A stretch of DNA of 64,000 nucleotides from Streptomyces violaceorubidus. Its GTDB lineage: Bacteria; Actinomycetota; Actinomycetes; Streptomycetales; Streptomycetaceae. Location of the stretch: positions 62,001 through 126,000 of the forward strand of contig NZ_JODM01000010.1 in assembly GCF_000717995.1 (NCBI RefSeq). Direction: 5' to 3'. Made by a program: the position numbers and the translations under genes. The notes below the pieces were generated by a model that was not told the DNA's origin, made no database searches, and saw nothing but the letters and a program-made list of their open reading frames with translations. Each line of letters starts with the position of its first letter. The first letter of the stretch is position 1. This document shows, piece after piece, positions 25,597 to 36,684 of this stretch.

Positions 25597-25641
25597 CAGG
25601 GTGGCCTGCGTACCGCAGACGACAAGGCGAGGCCTGAATCA

Positions 25642-26847
25642 GTGAACGTGCTGGACATCCTGTTGCTGCTGGCCGCCGTCTGGTTCGCGATCGTCGGCTT
25701 CCGCCAGGGGTTCGTCGTCGGCATCCTGTCGGTGATCGGCTTCCTCGGCGGCGGGCTCGTCGCCGTCTACCTGCTGCCGGTGATCTGGGACGCGCTGACG
25801 GACGGCGCGCAGGTGAGCACGACCGCCGCCGTCGTCGCGGTCGTCATCGTCATCGTGTGCGCCTCCGTCGGCCAGGCCCTGACGACCCATCTGGGCAACA
25901 AACTGCGCCGCTACATCACGTGGTCCCCGGCCCGCGCCCTGGACGCGACCGGCGGTGCCCTGGTCAACGTCCTCGCCATGCTGCTGGTCGCCTGGCTGCT
26001 GGGCTCGGCCCTGGCGCGGACCACGATGCCGACGGTCGGCAAGGAGGTCCGGCAGTCGACGCTCCTCGCGGGAGTGCAGGAGGTGCTGCCCGCGGGCGCG
26101 GAGAACTGGTTCGACAGCTTCACCTCGGTCCTCGCGGAGAACGGCTTCCCACAGGTCTTCAGCCCGTTCTCCGACGAGTCGATCCCCCCGGTGCAGGCGC
26201 CCGACCCGGCGCTGGCGGGCAGCCCGGTCGCCGTCAACGCCAAGCGTTCCATCGTCAAGGTCATGGGCACCGCCCCCGACTGCGGCAAGGTCCTGGAGGG
26301 CAGCGGCTTCGTCTTCTCCGACCGCCGCGTCATGACCAACGCCCACGTGGTGGGCGGCGTCGACGAGCCCACGGTGCAGATAGGCGGCGAGGGCCGGAAG
26401 TACGACGCGACGGTGGTCCTCTTCGACTGGCAGCGCGACATCGCCGTACTGGACGTGCCGGAACTGGACGCCCCCGCACTGCGGTTCACGGACGAGGACG
26501 AGGACGCGCAGCGCGACGACGGCGCGATCGTCGCGGGCTTCCCGGAGAACGGGGCGTACGACGTCCGAGCCGCGCGGGTGCGCGGGCGCATCACGGCCAA
26601 CGGACCGGACATCTACCACCGCGACACCGTCCGCCGCGACGTCTACTCGCTGTACGCGACCGTCCGTCAGGGCAACTCCGGCGGACCGCTGCTGACGCCG
26701 AAGGGCGAGGTGTACGGCGTGGTCTTCGCCAAGTCCCTGGACGACCCCGACACCGGCTACGCGCTCACCGCGGACGAGATCCGCGAGGACATCAGCAGGG
26801 GCCGCACCGCCAGTCAGCAGGTGGACAGCGACAGCTGCGCGCTCTAG
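25642..26847 (+). CDS. MarP-like membrane serine protease (CvpA + trypsin domain)
   Basis: 401 aa from GTG 25642. Residues 1-160 are a CvpA-type domain with four membrane helices (e.g. VLDILLLLAAVWFAIVGF, AAVVAVVIVIVCASVG). The extracellular part is a chymotrypsin-fold protease: GSGFVFSDRRVMTNAHVVGG (His), DWQRDIAVLDV (Asp) and VRQGNSGGPLL (Ser). The layout is that of mycobacterial MarP, which protects against acid and oxidative stress and matures a cell-wall hydrolase. Two cysteines (in APDCGKV and the C-terminal SCAL) could form the disulphide seen in MarP. Confidence 0.92.
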   Translation: MNVLDILLLLAAVWFAIVGFRQGFVVGILSVIGFLGGGLVAVYLLPVIWDALTDGAQVSTTAAVVAVVIVIVCASVGQALTTHLGNKLRRYITWSPARALDATGGALVNVLAMLLVAWLLGSALARTTMPTVGKEVRQSTLLAGVQEVLPAGAENWFDSFTSVLAENGFPQVFSPFSDESIPPVQAPDPALAGSPVAVNAKRSIVKVMGTAPDCGKVLEGSGFVFSDRRVMTNAHVVGGVDEPTVQIGGEGRKYDATVVLFDWQRDIAVLDVPELDAPALRFTDEDEDAQRDDGAIVAGFPENGAYDVRAARVRGRITANGPDIYHRDTVRRDVYSLYATVRQGNSGGPLLTPKGEVYGVVFAKSLDDPDTGYALTADEIREDISRGRTASQQVDSDSCAL

Positions 26848-26868
26848 GACGGCGTCCGGCGGTGTGTC

Positions 26869-27054
26869 TCAGGTCCGTGGATGGCGCAGGCGTACGGAGA
26901 CCCAGCGGGCCCGGCGGCGCAGGATGCGCGGAATGCCCACCCGAAGGTCCGCACCCGCGAGTTGCGGGGTGCCGCCGTGTTGGTGGGTACTGCTCACGCC
27001 GCTCGTGGAGCGGCCGTCGCGTGCTACGTCACTGTAGTCGTGCGTCCAGCCCAT
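26869..27054 (-). CDS. Possible 61-aa basic protein
   Basis: 61 aa from ATG 27054 with GC-rich third positions like real genes here. The C-terminal half is strongly basic (PRILRRRARWVSVRLRHPRT). No ribosome site, signal or known domain is visible. It could be a small DNA- or RNA-binding protein or a chance frame in the 389-bp spacer between two convergent genes. Confidence 0.4.
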   Translation of the reverse strand: MGWTHDYSDVARDGRSTSGVSSTHQHGGTPQLAGADLRVGIPRILRRRARWVSVRLRHPRT

Positions 27055-27169
27055 ACCGGGACGTGTGCCCCCGCCCGATGGTCGATAACCGTTCCCGGAG
27101 CCCCCAATTGGCCTATGCGCCGGGCAAGTGGCCGTTCATAGGACGAACGTTCCGGTTCGGATACCGGGC

Positions 27170-27246
27170 GCGTCCGTTCGGTCACCGATCGGTCACCGTT
27201 CGCTCACCGATCGCCCGCCGAACAGTCACCGAACGGTCACCGATCC
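27170..27246. repeat. Seven 11-bp direct repeats
   Basis: Units of the form GTCACCGATCG recur every 11 bp; units 2, 3, 5, 6 and 7 are close copies and 1 and 4 are degenerate. The last unit runs into the 3' end of the leftward hydrolase gene. One helical turn spacing places every copy on the same DNA face. Confidence 0.8.
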
Positions 27247-28205
27247 GGTTCGGGATCCTTCAGCCAGTTGATCAGTTCGGTCGAGAAAGCGACCGGGTCC
27301 TCCTCGTGCGGGAAGTGCCCGAGCCCGTCGAACAGCCGCCAGCGGTAGGGCGCTTCGACGTACTGCCCGGACCCGGCGGCGCTCCGCGTCCGCATCACGG
27401 GGTCCAGGGAGCCGTGCAGGTGCAGCGTCGGCACACGCACCGGCCGCTTCATCCGGCGGTAGAACTGGATGCCGTCCGGCCGGGCCAGCGAGCGCACCAG
27501 CCAGCGGTACGGCTCGACCGAGCAGTGCGCCGTGGAGGGGATGCACATGGCCCGGCGGTACGCCGTCACCGCCTGGTCCTCCAGCAGCCGCGGTCCGGAC
27601 CAGTCGTGGAGCAGCCGGCCGACCAGCGCGCCGTCGTCCGCGGTCAGTTGACGCTCCGGCACCCAGGGGCGCTGGAAGCCCCAGATGTAGGAACCCGCCC
27701 GGGTCTGGCGGACGTCCCCGAGCATGGCCGAGCGCCAGCGCCGGGGGTGCGGCATCGAGGACACCGCGAGCCGCCGGACGAGCTTGGGCCGCATCGCGGC
27801 GGCCGTCCAGGCCAGGTAGCCGCCGAGGTCGTGACCGACCAGCGCGGCGTCCGGCTCGCCCAGTGAGCGGATCACGCCGGTGATGTCGAGGGCGAGGCCC
27901 GCGGGGTCGTAGCCGCGCGGGGTGCGGTCGCTGCCGCCGACGCCGCGCAGGTCCATGGCGACCGCGCGGAAACCGGCGTCGGCGAGTGCCGCCAACTGGT
28001 GCCGCCAGGCCCACCAGAACTGCGGGAAGCCGTGCAGCAGCAGCACCAGCGGCCCGTCGCCCAGCTCGGCGATGTGGAAGCGGGCGCCGTTGGCGGCGAC
28101 GTCCCGGTGGGTGACCTCGGCCCCGCCGGGGATGCCGAGGCGTACGACCGAGGTGGGGTGCCGCGCCGAGGGGGAGTGCCCCGAAGGGGTGGTGGAGCCC
28201 GTCAT
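27237..28205 (-). CDS. Alpha/beta hydrolase, epoxide-hydrolase-like
   Basis: 322 aa. LLLHGFPQFWWAWRHQL is the oxyanion region, GHDLGGYLAW the nucleophile elbow with Asp, LHGSLDPVM carries the likely acid and DGLGHFPHEEDP the catalytic His. The cap region holds WGFQRPWVPE. The protein resembles epoxide hydrolases and haloacetate dehalogenase-like enzymes; substrate unknown. Its start overlaps the stop of the holin-family gene by 4 nt, so the two are co-translated. Confidence 0.88.
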   Translation of the reverse strand: MTGSTTPSGHSPSARHPTSVVRLGIPGGAEVTHRDVAANGARFHIAELGDGPLVLLLHGFPQFWWAWRHQLAALADAGFRAVAMDLRGVGGSDRTPRGYDPAGLALDITGVIRSLGEPDAALVGHDLGGYLAWTAAAMRPKLVRRLAVSSMPHPRRWRSAMLGDVRQTRAGSYIWGFQRPWVPERQLTADDGALVGRLLHDWSGPRLLEDQAVTAYRRAMCIPSTAHCSVEPYRWLVRSLARPDGIQFYRRMKRPVRVPTLHLHGSLDPVMRTRSAAGSGQYVEAPYRWRLFDGLGHFPHEEDPVAFSTELINWLKDPEPDR

Positions 28206-28690
28206 GAGGACGAGCGTGCCACAGCCTCGATCGCTTCGGGGGACCGGTCCGCGGGCAGTTCCGGGCGCGGGTGCGGCTTGGCGTTCTGGAGGACGCCGGC
28301 GGACTGCTTCACCGAGGCGGCGACCTTCTGCGGGCCCCGGCCCTTCTTGGCCTTCTTCATGAACACGATGCCGATCAGCGCCAGGACGGCCGCGACCAGC
28401 ACGTTCGCGGCGAAGGACAGCAGGAAGCAGAGGGCCATGTTCCAGCCGCTCCAGGTCCGGATGCCGTAGGCCAGCGCGAAGCTCAGCATCGGCAGCGAGA
28501 AGAGCAGGACCAGTCCCGCCGCGGTCAGGGCACCACCGCTGGTCGCCCCGCGCTTGACGTCCGTCTTCAGCTGCGCCTTCGCCAACGCGATCTCGTCGTG
28601 CACGAGCGCCGACATTTCGGTGGTCGCCGAGGCGAACAGCTGGCCGATGCTGCGTTCGGCGCCGACCGGGCTGCCGTCGGGTGCGCTCAT
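28202..28690 (-). CDS. Phage-holin-family (Actinobacterial holin-X) membrane protein
   Basis: 162 aa from ATG 28690 with GGGAGA upstream. An amphipathic region (ALVHDEIALAKAQLKTDVKR) precedes two membrane helices (ALTAAGLVLLFSLPMLSFALAYGI and [19 protein letters not shown]). This is the DUF1469/PF07332 family, named holin-like only for its topology; members are ordinary chromosomal genes in actinobacteria. The tail is Pro/Ala-rich and cytoplasmic. Likely expressed together with the downstream hydrolase and close to nhaA. Confidence 0.88.
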   Translation of the reverse strand: MSAPDGSPVGAERSIGQLFASATTEMSALVHDEIALAKAQLKTDVKRGATSGGALTAAGLVLLFSLPMLSFALAYGIRTWSGWNMALCFLLSFAANVLVAAVLALIGIVFMKKAKKGRGPQKVAASVKQSAGVLQNAKPHPRPELPADRSPEAIEAVARSSS

Positions 28691-28754
28691 CGCGGTCTCC
28701 CTCTTGTGCTGGCTCTTCTGAGTACGGTTCCGTCTTTTGTACCGTCTCGTCAGA

Positions 28755-30179
28755 TCATGCCGGACGGTCGTCCTCATCGCCTGCCCCGCCCGCCACTTCG
28801 GCAAGCCGTGCCGACTCCATCTCCTCGGCGATCCGGCGGTGCTCGGCGGCCTTCCGCTCGTAGACGGCGGCCACCCGCAGGTGGTACGCCGGGTCGTCCT
28901 CCTCGTAGATGTCCGGTACCCCGCTGAGGTCGTCGTCGCGCTCCTCCTCGGCGACCATTCCCCGGTACTTCGCGTTCCGGATCTTCAGCAGCACCGTCGC
29001 CAGGGCCGCCGCGACCAGCGAGCCGGTCAGGACGGAGGCCTTGACCTGGTCGGTCATCGCCGCGTCGCCCTCGAAGGCCAGCTCCCCGATGAGCAGCGAG
29101 ACGGTGAACCCGATGCCGGCCAGGGTCGCCACCGCGAACACGTCCGCCCACTGGAGGTCGTCGCTGAGCGAGGCCCTGGTGAAGCGCGAGGTCAGCCAGG
29201 TGCCGCCGAAGATGCCCAGCGTCTTGCCGACGACGAGTCCGAGCACGACGCCGAGGGTCTCCGGCTTGGTGAACACGTCGGCCAGTGCCCCGCCGGAGAT
29301 CGCCACACCCGCGCTGAACAACGCGAACAGCGGAACGGCCAGGCCCGCCGACAGCGGGCGCACCAGGTGCTCGATGCGCTCGCCGGGGGAGTGGTCCTCG
29401 CCCTCGCGCCGGTGGCAGCGCAGCATCAGGCCCATCGCGACGCCGGCGATGGTGGCGTGGACGCCGCTGTTGTACATCAGGGCCCAGATCACCAGGCCGA
29501 GCGGGACGTACACGTACCAGCCGCGCACGCCCTTGCGCAGCAGCAGCCAGAAGACGACCAGTCCGACGACCGCGCCGCCGAGCGCGGCGAAGTTGAGGCT
29601 GTCGGTGAAGAAGACCGCGATGATCAGGATGGCGAACAGGTCGTCGACGACGGCGAGTGTCAGCAGGAAGGCGCGCAGGGCGCTCGGCAGCGAGGTGCCG
29701 ATGACGGCGAGCACGGCGAGCGCGAAGGCGATGTCGGTGGCCGTCGGCACGGCCCAGCCGGCCAGGGAGCCGCCGCCCGCGGTGTTGGTGACGGTGTAGA
29801 CGACCGCCGGTACGACCATGCCGCACAGCGCCGCCACCACCGGGAGCGCGGCGGCCTTGGGGTCCTTCAGGTCACCGGCGACCAGTTCGCGTTTGAGTTC
29901 GATGCCGGCGACGAAGAAGAAGACCGCCAGGAGCCCGTCGGCGGCCCAGTGCGCCACCGACAGGTTCAGGCCGAGCGCCGAGGGGCCGAAGTGGAAGTGG
30001 CTGACGCTCTCGTAGCTGTCGTGCAGCGCGGGTATGTTCGCCCACACCAGGGCGGCGATCGCGGCGACGAGCAGCAGGACGCCGCCGACGGTCTCGGTGC
30101 GCAGCGCGTCCGCGAGGTAGGTGCGCTCCGGGAGGGACAGCCTTCCGAAGGCCTTGCGGGGGGTGCGGGGCGCGGTCAC
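28755..30179 (-). CDS. nhaA: Na+/H+ antiporter NhaA
   Basis: 474 aa from GTG 30179 with GGAGGTTCTCC upstream. About 11-12 helices. Key residues are present: GIELKREL after helix 2, ATDIAFALAVL (D149) and VVDDLFAILIIAVFF with the paired D179-D180 that bind Na+. It exchanges internal Na+ for protons and helps control pH. A charged cytoplasmic tail (YERKAAEHRRIAEEMES, then DEDDRPA) extends beyond the family core and may regulate it. Confidence 0.95.
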   Translation of the reverse strand: MTAPRTPRKAFGRLSLPERTYLADALRTETVGGVLLLVAAIAALVWANIPALHDSYESVSHFHFGPSALGLNLSVAHWAADGLLAVFFFVAGIELKRELVAGDLKDPKAAALPVVAALCGMVVPAVVYTVTNTAGGGSLAGWAVPTATDIAFALAVLAVIGTSLPSALRAFLLTLAVVDDLFAILIIAVFFTDSLNFAALGGAVVGLVVFWLLLRKGVRGWYVYVPLGLVIWALMYNSGVHATIAGVAMGLMLRCHRREGEDHSPGERIEHLVRPLSAGLAVPLFALFSAGVAISGGALADVFTKPETLGVVLGLVVGKTLGIFGGTWLTSRFTRASLSDDLQWADVFAVATLAGIGFTVSLLIGELAFEGDAAMTDQVKASVLTGSLVAAALATVLLKIRNAKYRGMVAEEERDDDLSGVPDIYEEDDPAYHLRVAAVYERKAAEHRRIAEEMESARLAEVAGGAGDEDDRPA

Positions 30180-30308
30180 GAGGAGAACCTCCGGTGGATG
30201 GGCAGCACGGAACACATGCCGACCAGACTTCCCGGCGCACCATGAGGATCTTGATGATTCTTTTACGTCCGTCCAGCTTACCCGTGCCCCGGGTGCCGCA
30301 CAGGGCGA

Positions 30309-30341
30309 GGGCACCCGGCGCGCGTCCGGCGCCGGGTGCCC
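30309..30341 (-). terminator. Hairpin terminator of acsA
   Basis: A perfect 13-bp stem (30309-30321 with 30329-30341) around a 7-nt loop, 15 nt beyond the stop of the leftward synthetase. Confidence 0.85.
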
Positions 30342-30355
30342 TGGGTGTCCGCCGC

Positions 30356-32311
<1,956 letters not shown>

Positions 32312-32340
32312 GACATCTCCCTTTCTCAGGGTTGTCCGTT

Positions 32341-32354
32341 GTGTCCCAGGCCAC
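32341..32354. promoter_or_regulatory. Candidate Crp site upstream of acsA
   Basis: GTGTCCCAGGCCAC fits GTG-N6-GNCAC exactly. Crp control of acs is known in E. coli; here it is inferred from a 7-base motif, so it is weak. Confidence 0.35.
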
Positions 32355-32570
32355 AGCTCATCAGACCCGGGGGGCCGATGACAAGGGTCGACGGGCAAAT
32401 GGTTTAGACCTGTTGTGGTCGCGGTCCGGCCCGGTGTCGCCTTCCTGGTCCGTGGTCATCCGTACCCACGGAAGCCGATGGCGCGGGGTTCAGTGTGTGT
32501 AACGCCTCTCACACCGGCCCGCGCCGCGGCTCCGCGGGACCGCCACCCGGACGGTCGTGACGTCGGGAGG

Positions 32571-35057
32571 TCAGACGGTCGGGTGCGGCTCCCGCACGAG
32601 CTCGAACACGCCGCCGTCCGCGTCCTCGGACAGCAGGTACGACTGCGCCTCGCCGACGTGGAAGTACATGCCGTGCAGCTCCAGGTCTCCTGCGCCCAGC
32701 GCCCGGGCCACCGACTCGTGGGCGCGCAGATGCTCCAGCTGCTGGACCACGTTGGCCAGGCACAGCCGCTCGGCGGTGTCGGCAGGTGCACGCCCGGCCA
32801 GCCGGGGCCGGGCACGGCCGTCCTGGTCCGCTTCCCCGTCCCCGTCCCCGTCCCCGTCCCCGGGCATGCGCTCCAGGCTCGGCAGCCCGTGCCGCAGCCA
32901 CCGCTGGAGGGGCGTGCGCGCACCCCCGGGGTCGGTGCCGAGCAGTGCCTGCATCGCCCCGCACCCGGAGTGTCCGCACACCGTGATGGACCGCACCTTC
33001 AGCACGTCCACCGCGTACTCGATCGCGGCGGCCACCGAATCGTCGCCGCTCTCCTCGCCGGGCAGCGGTACCAGGTTGCCGACGTTGCGCACCACGAAGA
33101 GGTCACCGGGGCCGCTGGAGGTGATCATCGAGGTGACCACCCGCGAATCGGCGCAGGTCAGGAACAGCTGGGAGGGCTGCTGCCCCTCCCGGGCCAGCCG
33201 GGCCAGCTCGCGGCGCATCAGCGGAGCGGTGTTGCGGTGGAAGGCGCTGATGCCACGCGCGAGTTCGGTCTTGAGGAGGCCGTCGGTCGCACCGGGTGCT
33301 CGGGATGGGCCGGTGGCACGGGACGCGTTCGGGTGGGCCGTGGTGGCGGCGGATCCGTCGGGGGAGCTGCCGGAACCGGGTGATCCGCCCGTGGCGGCCT
33401 GTCGGTCCGTGCCGGGTGCCGGTGCCTTCGGCTGCGGTGGGTGTTCGCACTGGTGGTTGCGCCAGGGCGTCCAGGGGCGGCAGCGGCAGCCGTCCACTTC
33501 GGCCGGTTCGGAGATGCGGGTGCCGGGCCGGCGGCCGGTGATGTCGACCAGGCCGCCGTGCGCGCTGTGCGTCTTCTGCCAGTCCTGGAGCGTCTCGTAC
33601 GCCGCGTGGTCCATGAAGGACCCGTCCAGCTCGACGACGGCGTGCGCTTCGTGGGGCACCTGGTGCAGGACCCGGCTGAGCCGCGGCACGGCGAGGAAGG
33701 TCAACTGCCCCCGCACGTGGACATGGTGGACTCCCTCCAGGTCGTCGTGGGTGATCCGGGTGCGGGTGAGGCGGTGCAGAGCCACGCCGACGGCGACGGC
33801 GATGCCCAGCGCGACGCCCTCCAGGACGCCGAGGAACACCACGCCCCCGGTGGTGACCGCGTAGACCAGCACCTCACGGTGGCGGGTCACCGTACGGATG
33901 TGGTTCAGCGAGACCATCTTGAGGCCGACGGCCATGACCAGGGCGGCGAGCGAGGCGAGCGGGATGAGCTCCAGGGCCGGGACCATCAGCAGCGCGGCGA
34001 TCACTACGAGAACGCCGTGCAGCATCGTGGAGTTCCGGCTGACGGCACCCGCCGCCACATTGGCCGAACTGCGCACGGCCACCCCGGCGATGGGCAGCCC
34101 CCCGAGTGACCCGGAGACGATGTTGGCGGCGCCCTGGCCGAGCAGTTCGCGGTCGAGGTCGGAACGCCCCACGCGACCGGTCAGCCCGGGCCGGGCGGAC
34201 ACCAGTTTGTCCACGGCGACCGCGCCGAGCAGGGACTGCACGCTGCACACGAGCGTGGTGGTGAGGACGGCGGCGACGAGACCGAGCACCGGTCCTTCGG
34301 GCAGCGAGGCCAGGGCGTGGCTGCTCCAGGACGGCAGGTCGACCTTGGGCAGGCTGAGCCCGGTGAGGGCGGCGACCGCGGTGGCGCCCGCGACGGCGAT
34401 CAGGGCGGCGGGCAGCTTGCCCAGGATCTGCCCCGCCCGGCCGGGGACGCGGGGCCAGAGCAGCAGCAGGGTCAGGGTCAGCACGCTTACGGCCAGGTCG
34501 GCGGGGTGCACGTCGGCCAACTGGGCGGGCAGCGCGACCAGGTTGTCGGGCACGGAGCTCTGCGGGGTGCCGCCGAGGACGATGTGCAGCTGTGCGACGG
34601 CGATGGTGACGCCGATGCCGGCGAGCATGCCGTGCACGATGGCGGGGCTCACGGCGAGCGCCGTGCGCGCCACGCGCAGGCAGCCGAGCCCCAGTTGGGC
34701 GATCCCGGCGAAGACGGTGATGGCGCAGGTCGTACGCCATCCGTAGTGCTGGATGAGGTCGGCGGTGACCACGGTGAGTCCGGCTGCGGGGCCGCTGACC
34801 TGGAGCGGGCAGCCTCCGATGCGTCCGGCCACGATCCCGCCCACCGCGGCGGCGACGAGGCCGGCTTGCAGGGGGGCGCCGGTGGCGAGGGCGATGCCCA
34901 GGGAGAGGGGCAGGGCGATCAGGAAGACCGCGATGGCGGCCGAGACGTCGGCGCCCGCGACGCGGAAGCGCCGGGGGCCGCCGGGCGGTGGGCTGTGGGG
35001 CGGGTGGACGTGCTTGGTCCGGGTCGAATCGGCGCGGGCGGGGACGCAGGCTGACAT
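32571..35057 (-). CDS. SulP transporter-STAS-beta carbonic anhydrase fusion
   Basis: 828 aa from ATG 35057 with AGGAGACGG upstream. Residues 30-410 are the SulP transporter core (AAIAVFLIALPLSLGIALATG; QVSGPAAGLTVV; repeated helices). About 440-530 is a STAS domain (LTFLAVPRLSRVLHQVP; VVELDGSFMDHAAY). A Pro/Ser/Gly linker leads to a beta-type carbonic anhydrase with zinc ligands in LTCADSRVV (about residue 635) and CGHSGCGAM (about 697). A run of alternating Gly/Asp lies in its C-terminal third. The fusion suggests bicarbonate transport coupled to CO2 hydration. Direct repeats lie upstream of the gene. Confidence 0.94.
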   Translation of the reverse strand: MSACVPARADSTRTKHVHPPHSPPPGGPRRFRVAGADVSAAIAVFLIALPLSLGIALATGAPLQAGLVAAAVGGIVAGRIGGCPLQVSGPAAGLTVVTADLIQHYGWRTTCAITVFAGIAQLGLGCLRVARTALAVSPAIVHGMLAGIGVTIAVAQLHIVLGGTPQSSVPDNLVALPAQLADVHPADLAVSVLTLTLLLLWPRVPGRAGQILGKLPAALIAVAGATAVAALTGLSLPKVDLPSWSSHALASLPEGPVLGLVAAVLTTTLVCSVQSLLGAVAVDKLVSARPGLTGRVGRSDLDRELLGQGAANIVSGSLGGLPIAGVAVRSSANVAAGAVSRNSTMLHGVLVVIAALLMVPALELIPLASLAALVMAVGLKMVSLNHIRTVTRHREVLVYAVTTGGVVFLGVLEGVALGIAVAVGVALHRLTRTRITHDDLEGVHHVHVRGQLTFLAVPRLSRVLHQVPHEAHAVVELDGSFMDHAAYETLQDWQKTHSAHGGLVDITGRRPGTRISEPAEVDGCRCRPWTPWRNHQCEHPPQPKAPAPGTDRQAATGGSPGSGSSPDGSAATTAHPNASRATGPSRAPGATDGLLKTELARGISAFHRNTAPLMRRELARLAREGQQPSQLFLTCADSRVVTSMITSSGPGDLFVVRNVGNLVPLPGEESGDDSVAAAIEYAVDVLKVRSITVCGHSGCGAMQALLGTDPGGARTPLQRWLRHGLPSLERMPGDGDGDGDGEADQDGRARPRLAGRAPADTAERLCLANVVQQLEHLRAHESVARALGAGDLELHGMYFHVGEAQSYLLSEDADGGVFELVREPHPTV

Positions 35058-35091
35058 GTTTCCGTCTCCTGAGGGTCCGTTCGATTACAGC

Positions 35092-35120
35092 GAGTAAATA
35101 GAGAGTAATTCAAAGTAAAG
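35092..35120. promoter_or_regulatory. Phased GAGTAA direct repeats upstream of SulP-CA
   Basis: GAGTAA occurs at 35092 and 35103, with AAGTAA at 35113, i.e. spacings of 11 and 10 bp. The cluster is 35-63 nt upstream of the SulP-CA start in an AT-rich spacer, so it may be an operator. Confidence 0.45.
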
Positions 35121-35312
35121 AAGAGGCATAGGTTTTTAGCGCGAATGGAGTAACGCCCCGCGCATTCGGGTGGATCGGTTATTTCATCGGCTTGTCGTAC
35201 TAATTCCTTCTCATTTCCGTGTCACCTTGACGGCGCTGACGGCACGGCCCGGCTCAGCACCCGACATCGCCTAGTCGGCGTTGGCCCGAGAGAAGGAAGA
35301 AGGTGGGCGGAC

Positions 35313-36608
35313 ATGGCCGCCACCCGCAGGATGGCCTCCCACAGGATGGCCGCGCGCGCCGTGGTCGCCGCGGTCTGCGCCGCGTCGCTCGCCGGTTGCG
35401 CGATCGACAACGGCACCGGTTCCGGCGAAGGGACGCAAGGTCCGGAGAAGGAAAAGGGGAAAGCCGCACCGGCGCCCAAGAATGCGGTCCGGCTGATCGG
35501 TGACGGCTCCACCGCGTACACCGGGGCCCAGCCGCACCTGCCCCGGCCCGAACGCCTCAAGCCCGGCCAGAAGCCCCCGCAGTTCGTGGTGTTCTCCTGG
35601 GACGGCGCGGGTGAGGACAGCCAGAAGCTGTTCTCCCACTTCCGGGAAGTGGCCAAGGAGAACAACGCCACGATGACGTACTTCCTCAGCGGCGTGTACA
35701 TGCTGCCGACCGAGAAGCGGGACATGTACAGCCCTCCCCAGCACTCCCCGGGCCGCTCGGACATCGGCTTCAACGACGGGCAGGGCATCGCCGACACCGT
35801 GAAGCAGCTGCGACTGGCCTGGCAGGAGGGCAACGAGATCGGCACCCACTTCAACGGGCACTTCTGCGGCGCCGGCGGCGGGGTCGGCGAGTGGTCCGTC
35901 GAGGAGTGGAAGGAGGAGATCAGCCAGGCCAAGCAGTTCGTGAAGACCTGGAAGACCAACACCGGGATGAAGAACGCGGCGCCCCTGCCCTTCGACTACG
36001 ACAAGGAGCTGATCGGCGCCCGCACCCCGTGCCTGGAGGGTCAGAAGAACTTCGTGAAGGCCGCCGGCCAGATGGGCTTCCGCTACGACAGCAGCGGGGT
36101 CAACAACCAGGTCTGGCCGTCGAAGAAGGAGGGCCTGTGGGACCTCTCGATGCAGCTCGTGCCGTTCCCCGGCCACTCCTACGAGCAGCTCACCATGGAC
36201 TACAACTACATGGTCAACCAGTCGGGCACCGCCACCCAGGGCGACCCGGCCAAGCGCGAGTTCTGGGGCGACCAGATGCGTGACAGCCTGCTCAAGGGCT
36301 TCGAGCGGGCCTACGACGGGAACCGCGCGCCCCTGATCATCGGCAACCACTTCGAGTCCTGGAACGGCGGCACCTACATGCGCGCCGTCGAGGAGGTCGT
36401 CGAGTCGGTGTGCACCGAGGAGGAGGTGCGGTGCGTCTCCTTCCGGCAGCTCGCGGACTGGCTGGACGCCCAGGACCCGAAGGTCCTCAAGAAACTGCGG
36501 ACCCTCGGCGTCGGTGAGGCACCGGAGAAGGGCTGGGCGTCCTTCCTGTCGGCCGCGCCCGCGCCGGCGCCGAAGGGCGTGCCCGGGGCGCCGGCCGCCA
36601 GGCAGTAG
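35313..36608 (+). CDS. Polysaccharide-deacetylase-like lipoprotein
   Basis: 431 aa from ATG 35313. The signal ends in a lipobox (AASLAGC), so it is attached outside the membrane. FVVFSWDGAGED and GNEIGTHFNGHFC resemble the NodB motifs TFDDG and H(S/T)xxH of carbohydrate esterases, with Asp and two His present. GARTPCLEGQKN and LIIGNHFESWNGG fit later motifs of the fold. It may deacetylate cell-wall sugar, or have lost activity because the first motif has WDGAG in place of DDG. The C-terminus is Ala/Pro-rich. Confidence 0.8.
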   Translation: MAATRRMASHRMAARAVVAAVCAASLAGCAIDNGTGSGEGTQGPEKEKGKAAPAPKNAVRLIGDGSTAYTGAQPHLPRPERLKPGQKPPQFVVFSWDGAGEDSQKLFSHFREVAKENNATMTYFLSGVYMLPTEKRDMYSPPQHSPGRSDIGFNDGQGIADTVKQLRLAWQEGNEIGTHFNGHFCGAGGGVGEWSVEEWKEEISQAKQFVKTWKTNTGMKNAAPLPFDYDKELIGARTPCLEGQKNFVKAAGQMGFRYDSSGVNNQVWPSKKEGLWDLSMQLVPFPGHSYEQLTMDYNYMVNQSGTATQGDPAKREFWGDQMRDSLLKGFERAYDGNRAPLIIGNHFESWNGGTYMRAVEEVVESVCTEEEVRCVSFRQLADWLDAQDPKVLKKLRTLGVGEAPEKGWASFLSAAPAPAPKGVPGAPAARQ

Positions 36609-36684
36609 CGCCGCCCGCCCTCCGACGTGGACGCGAGGACGGTCACGCGGAGGCGGTCACGAGGAGGTGGCCATGCTGGGGCGG

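Noticed and set aside
28202..28690. Prophage holin
   Set aside because: The protein belongs to a family called holin-like for topology only; no phage genes surround it and the neighbours are core genes.
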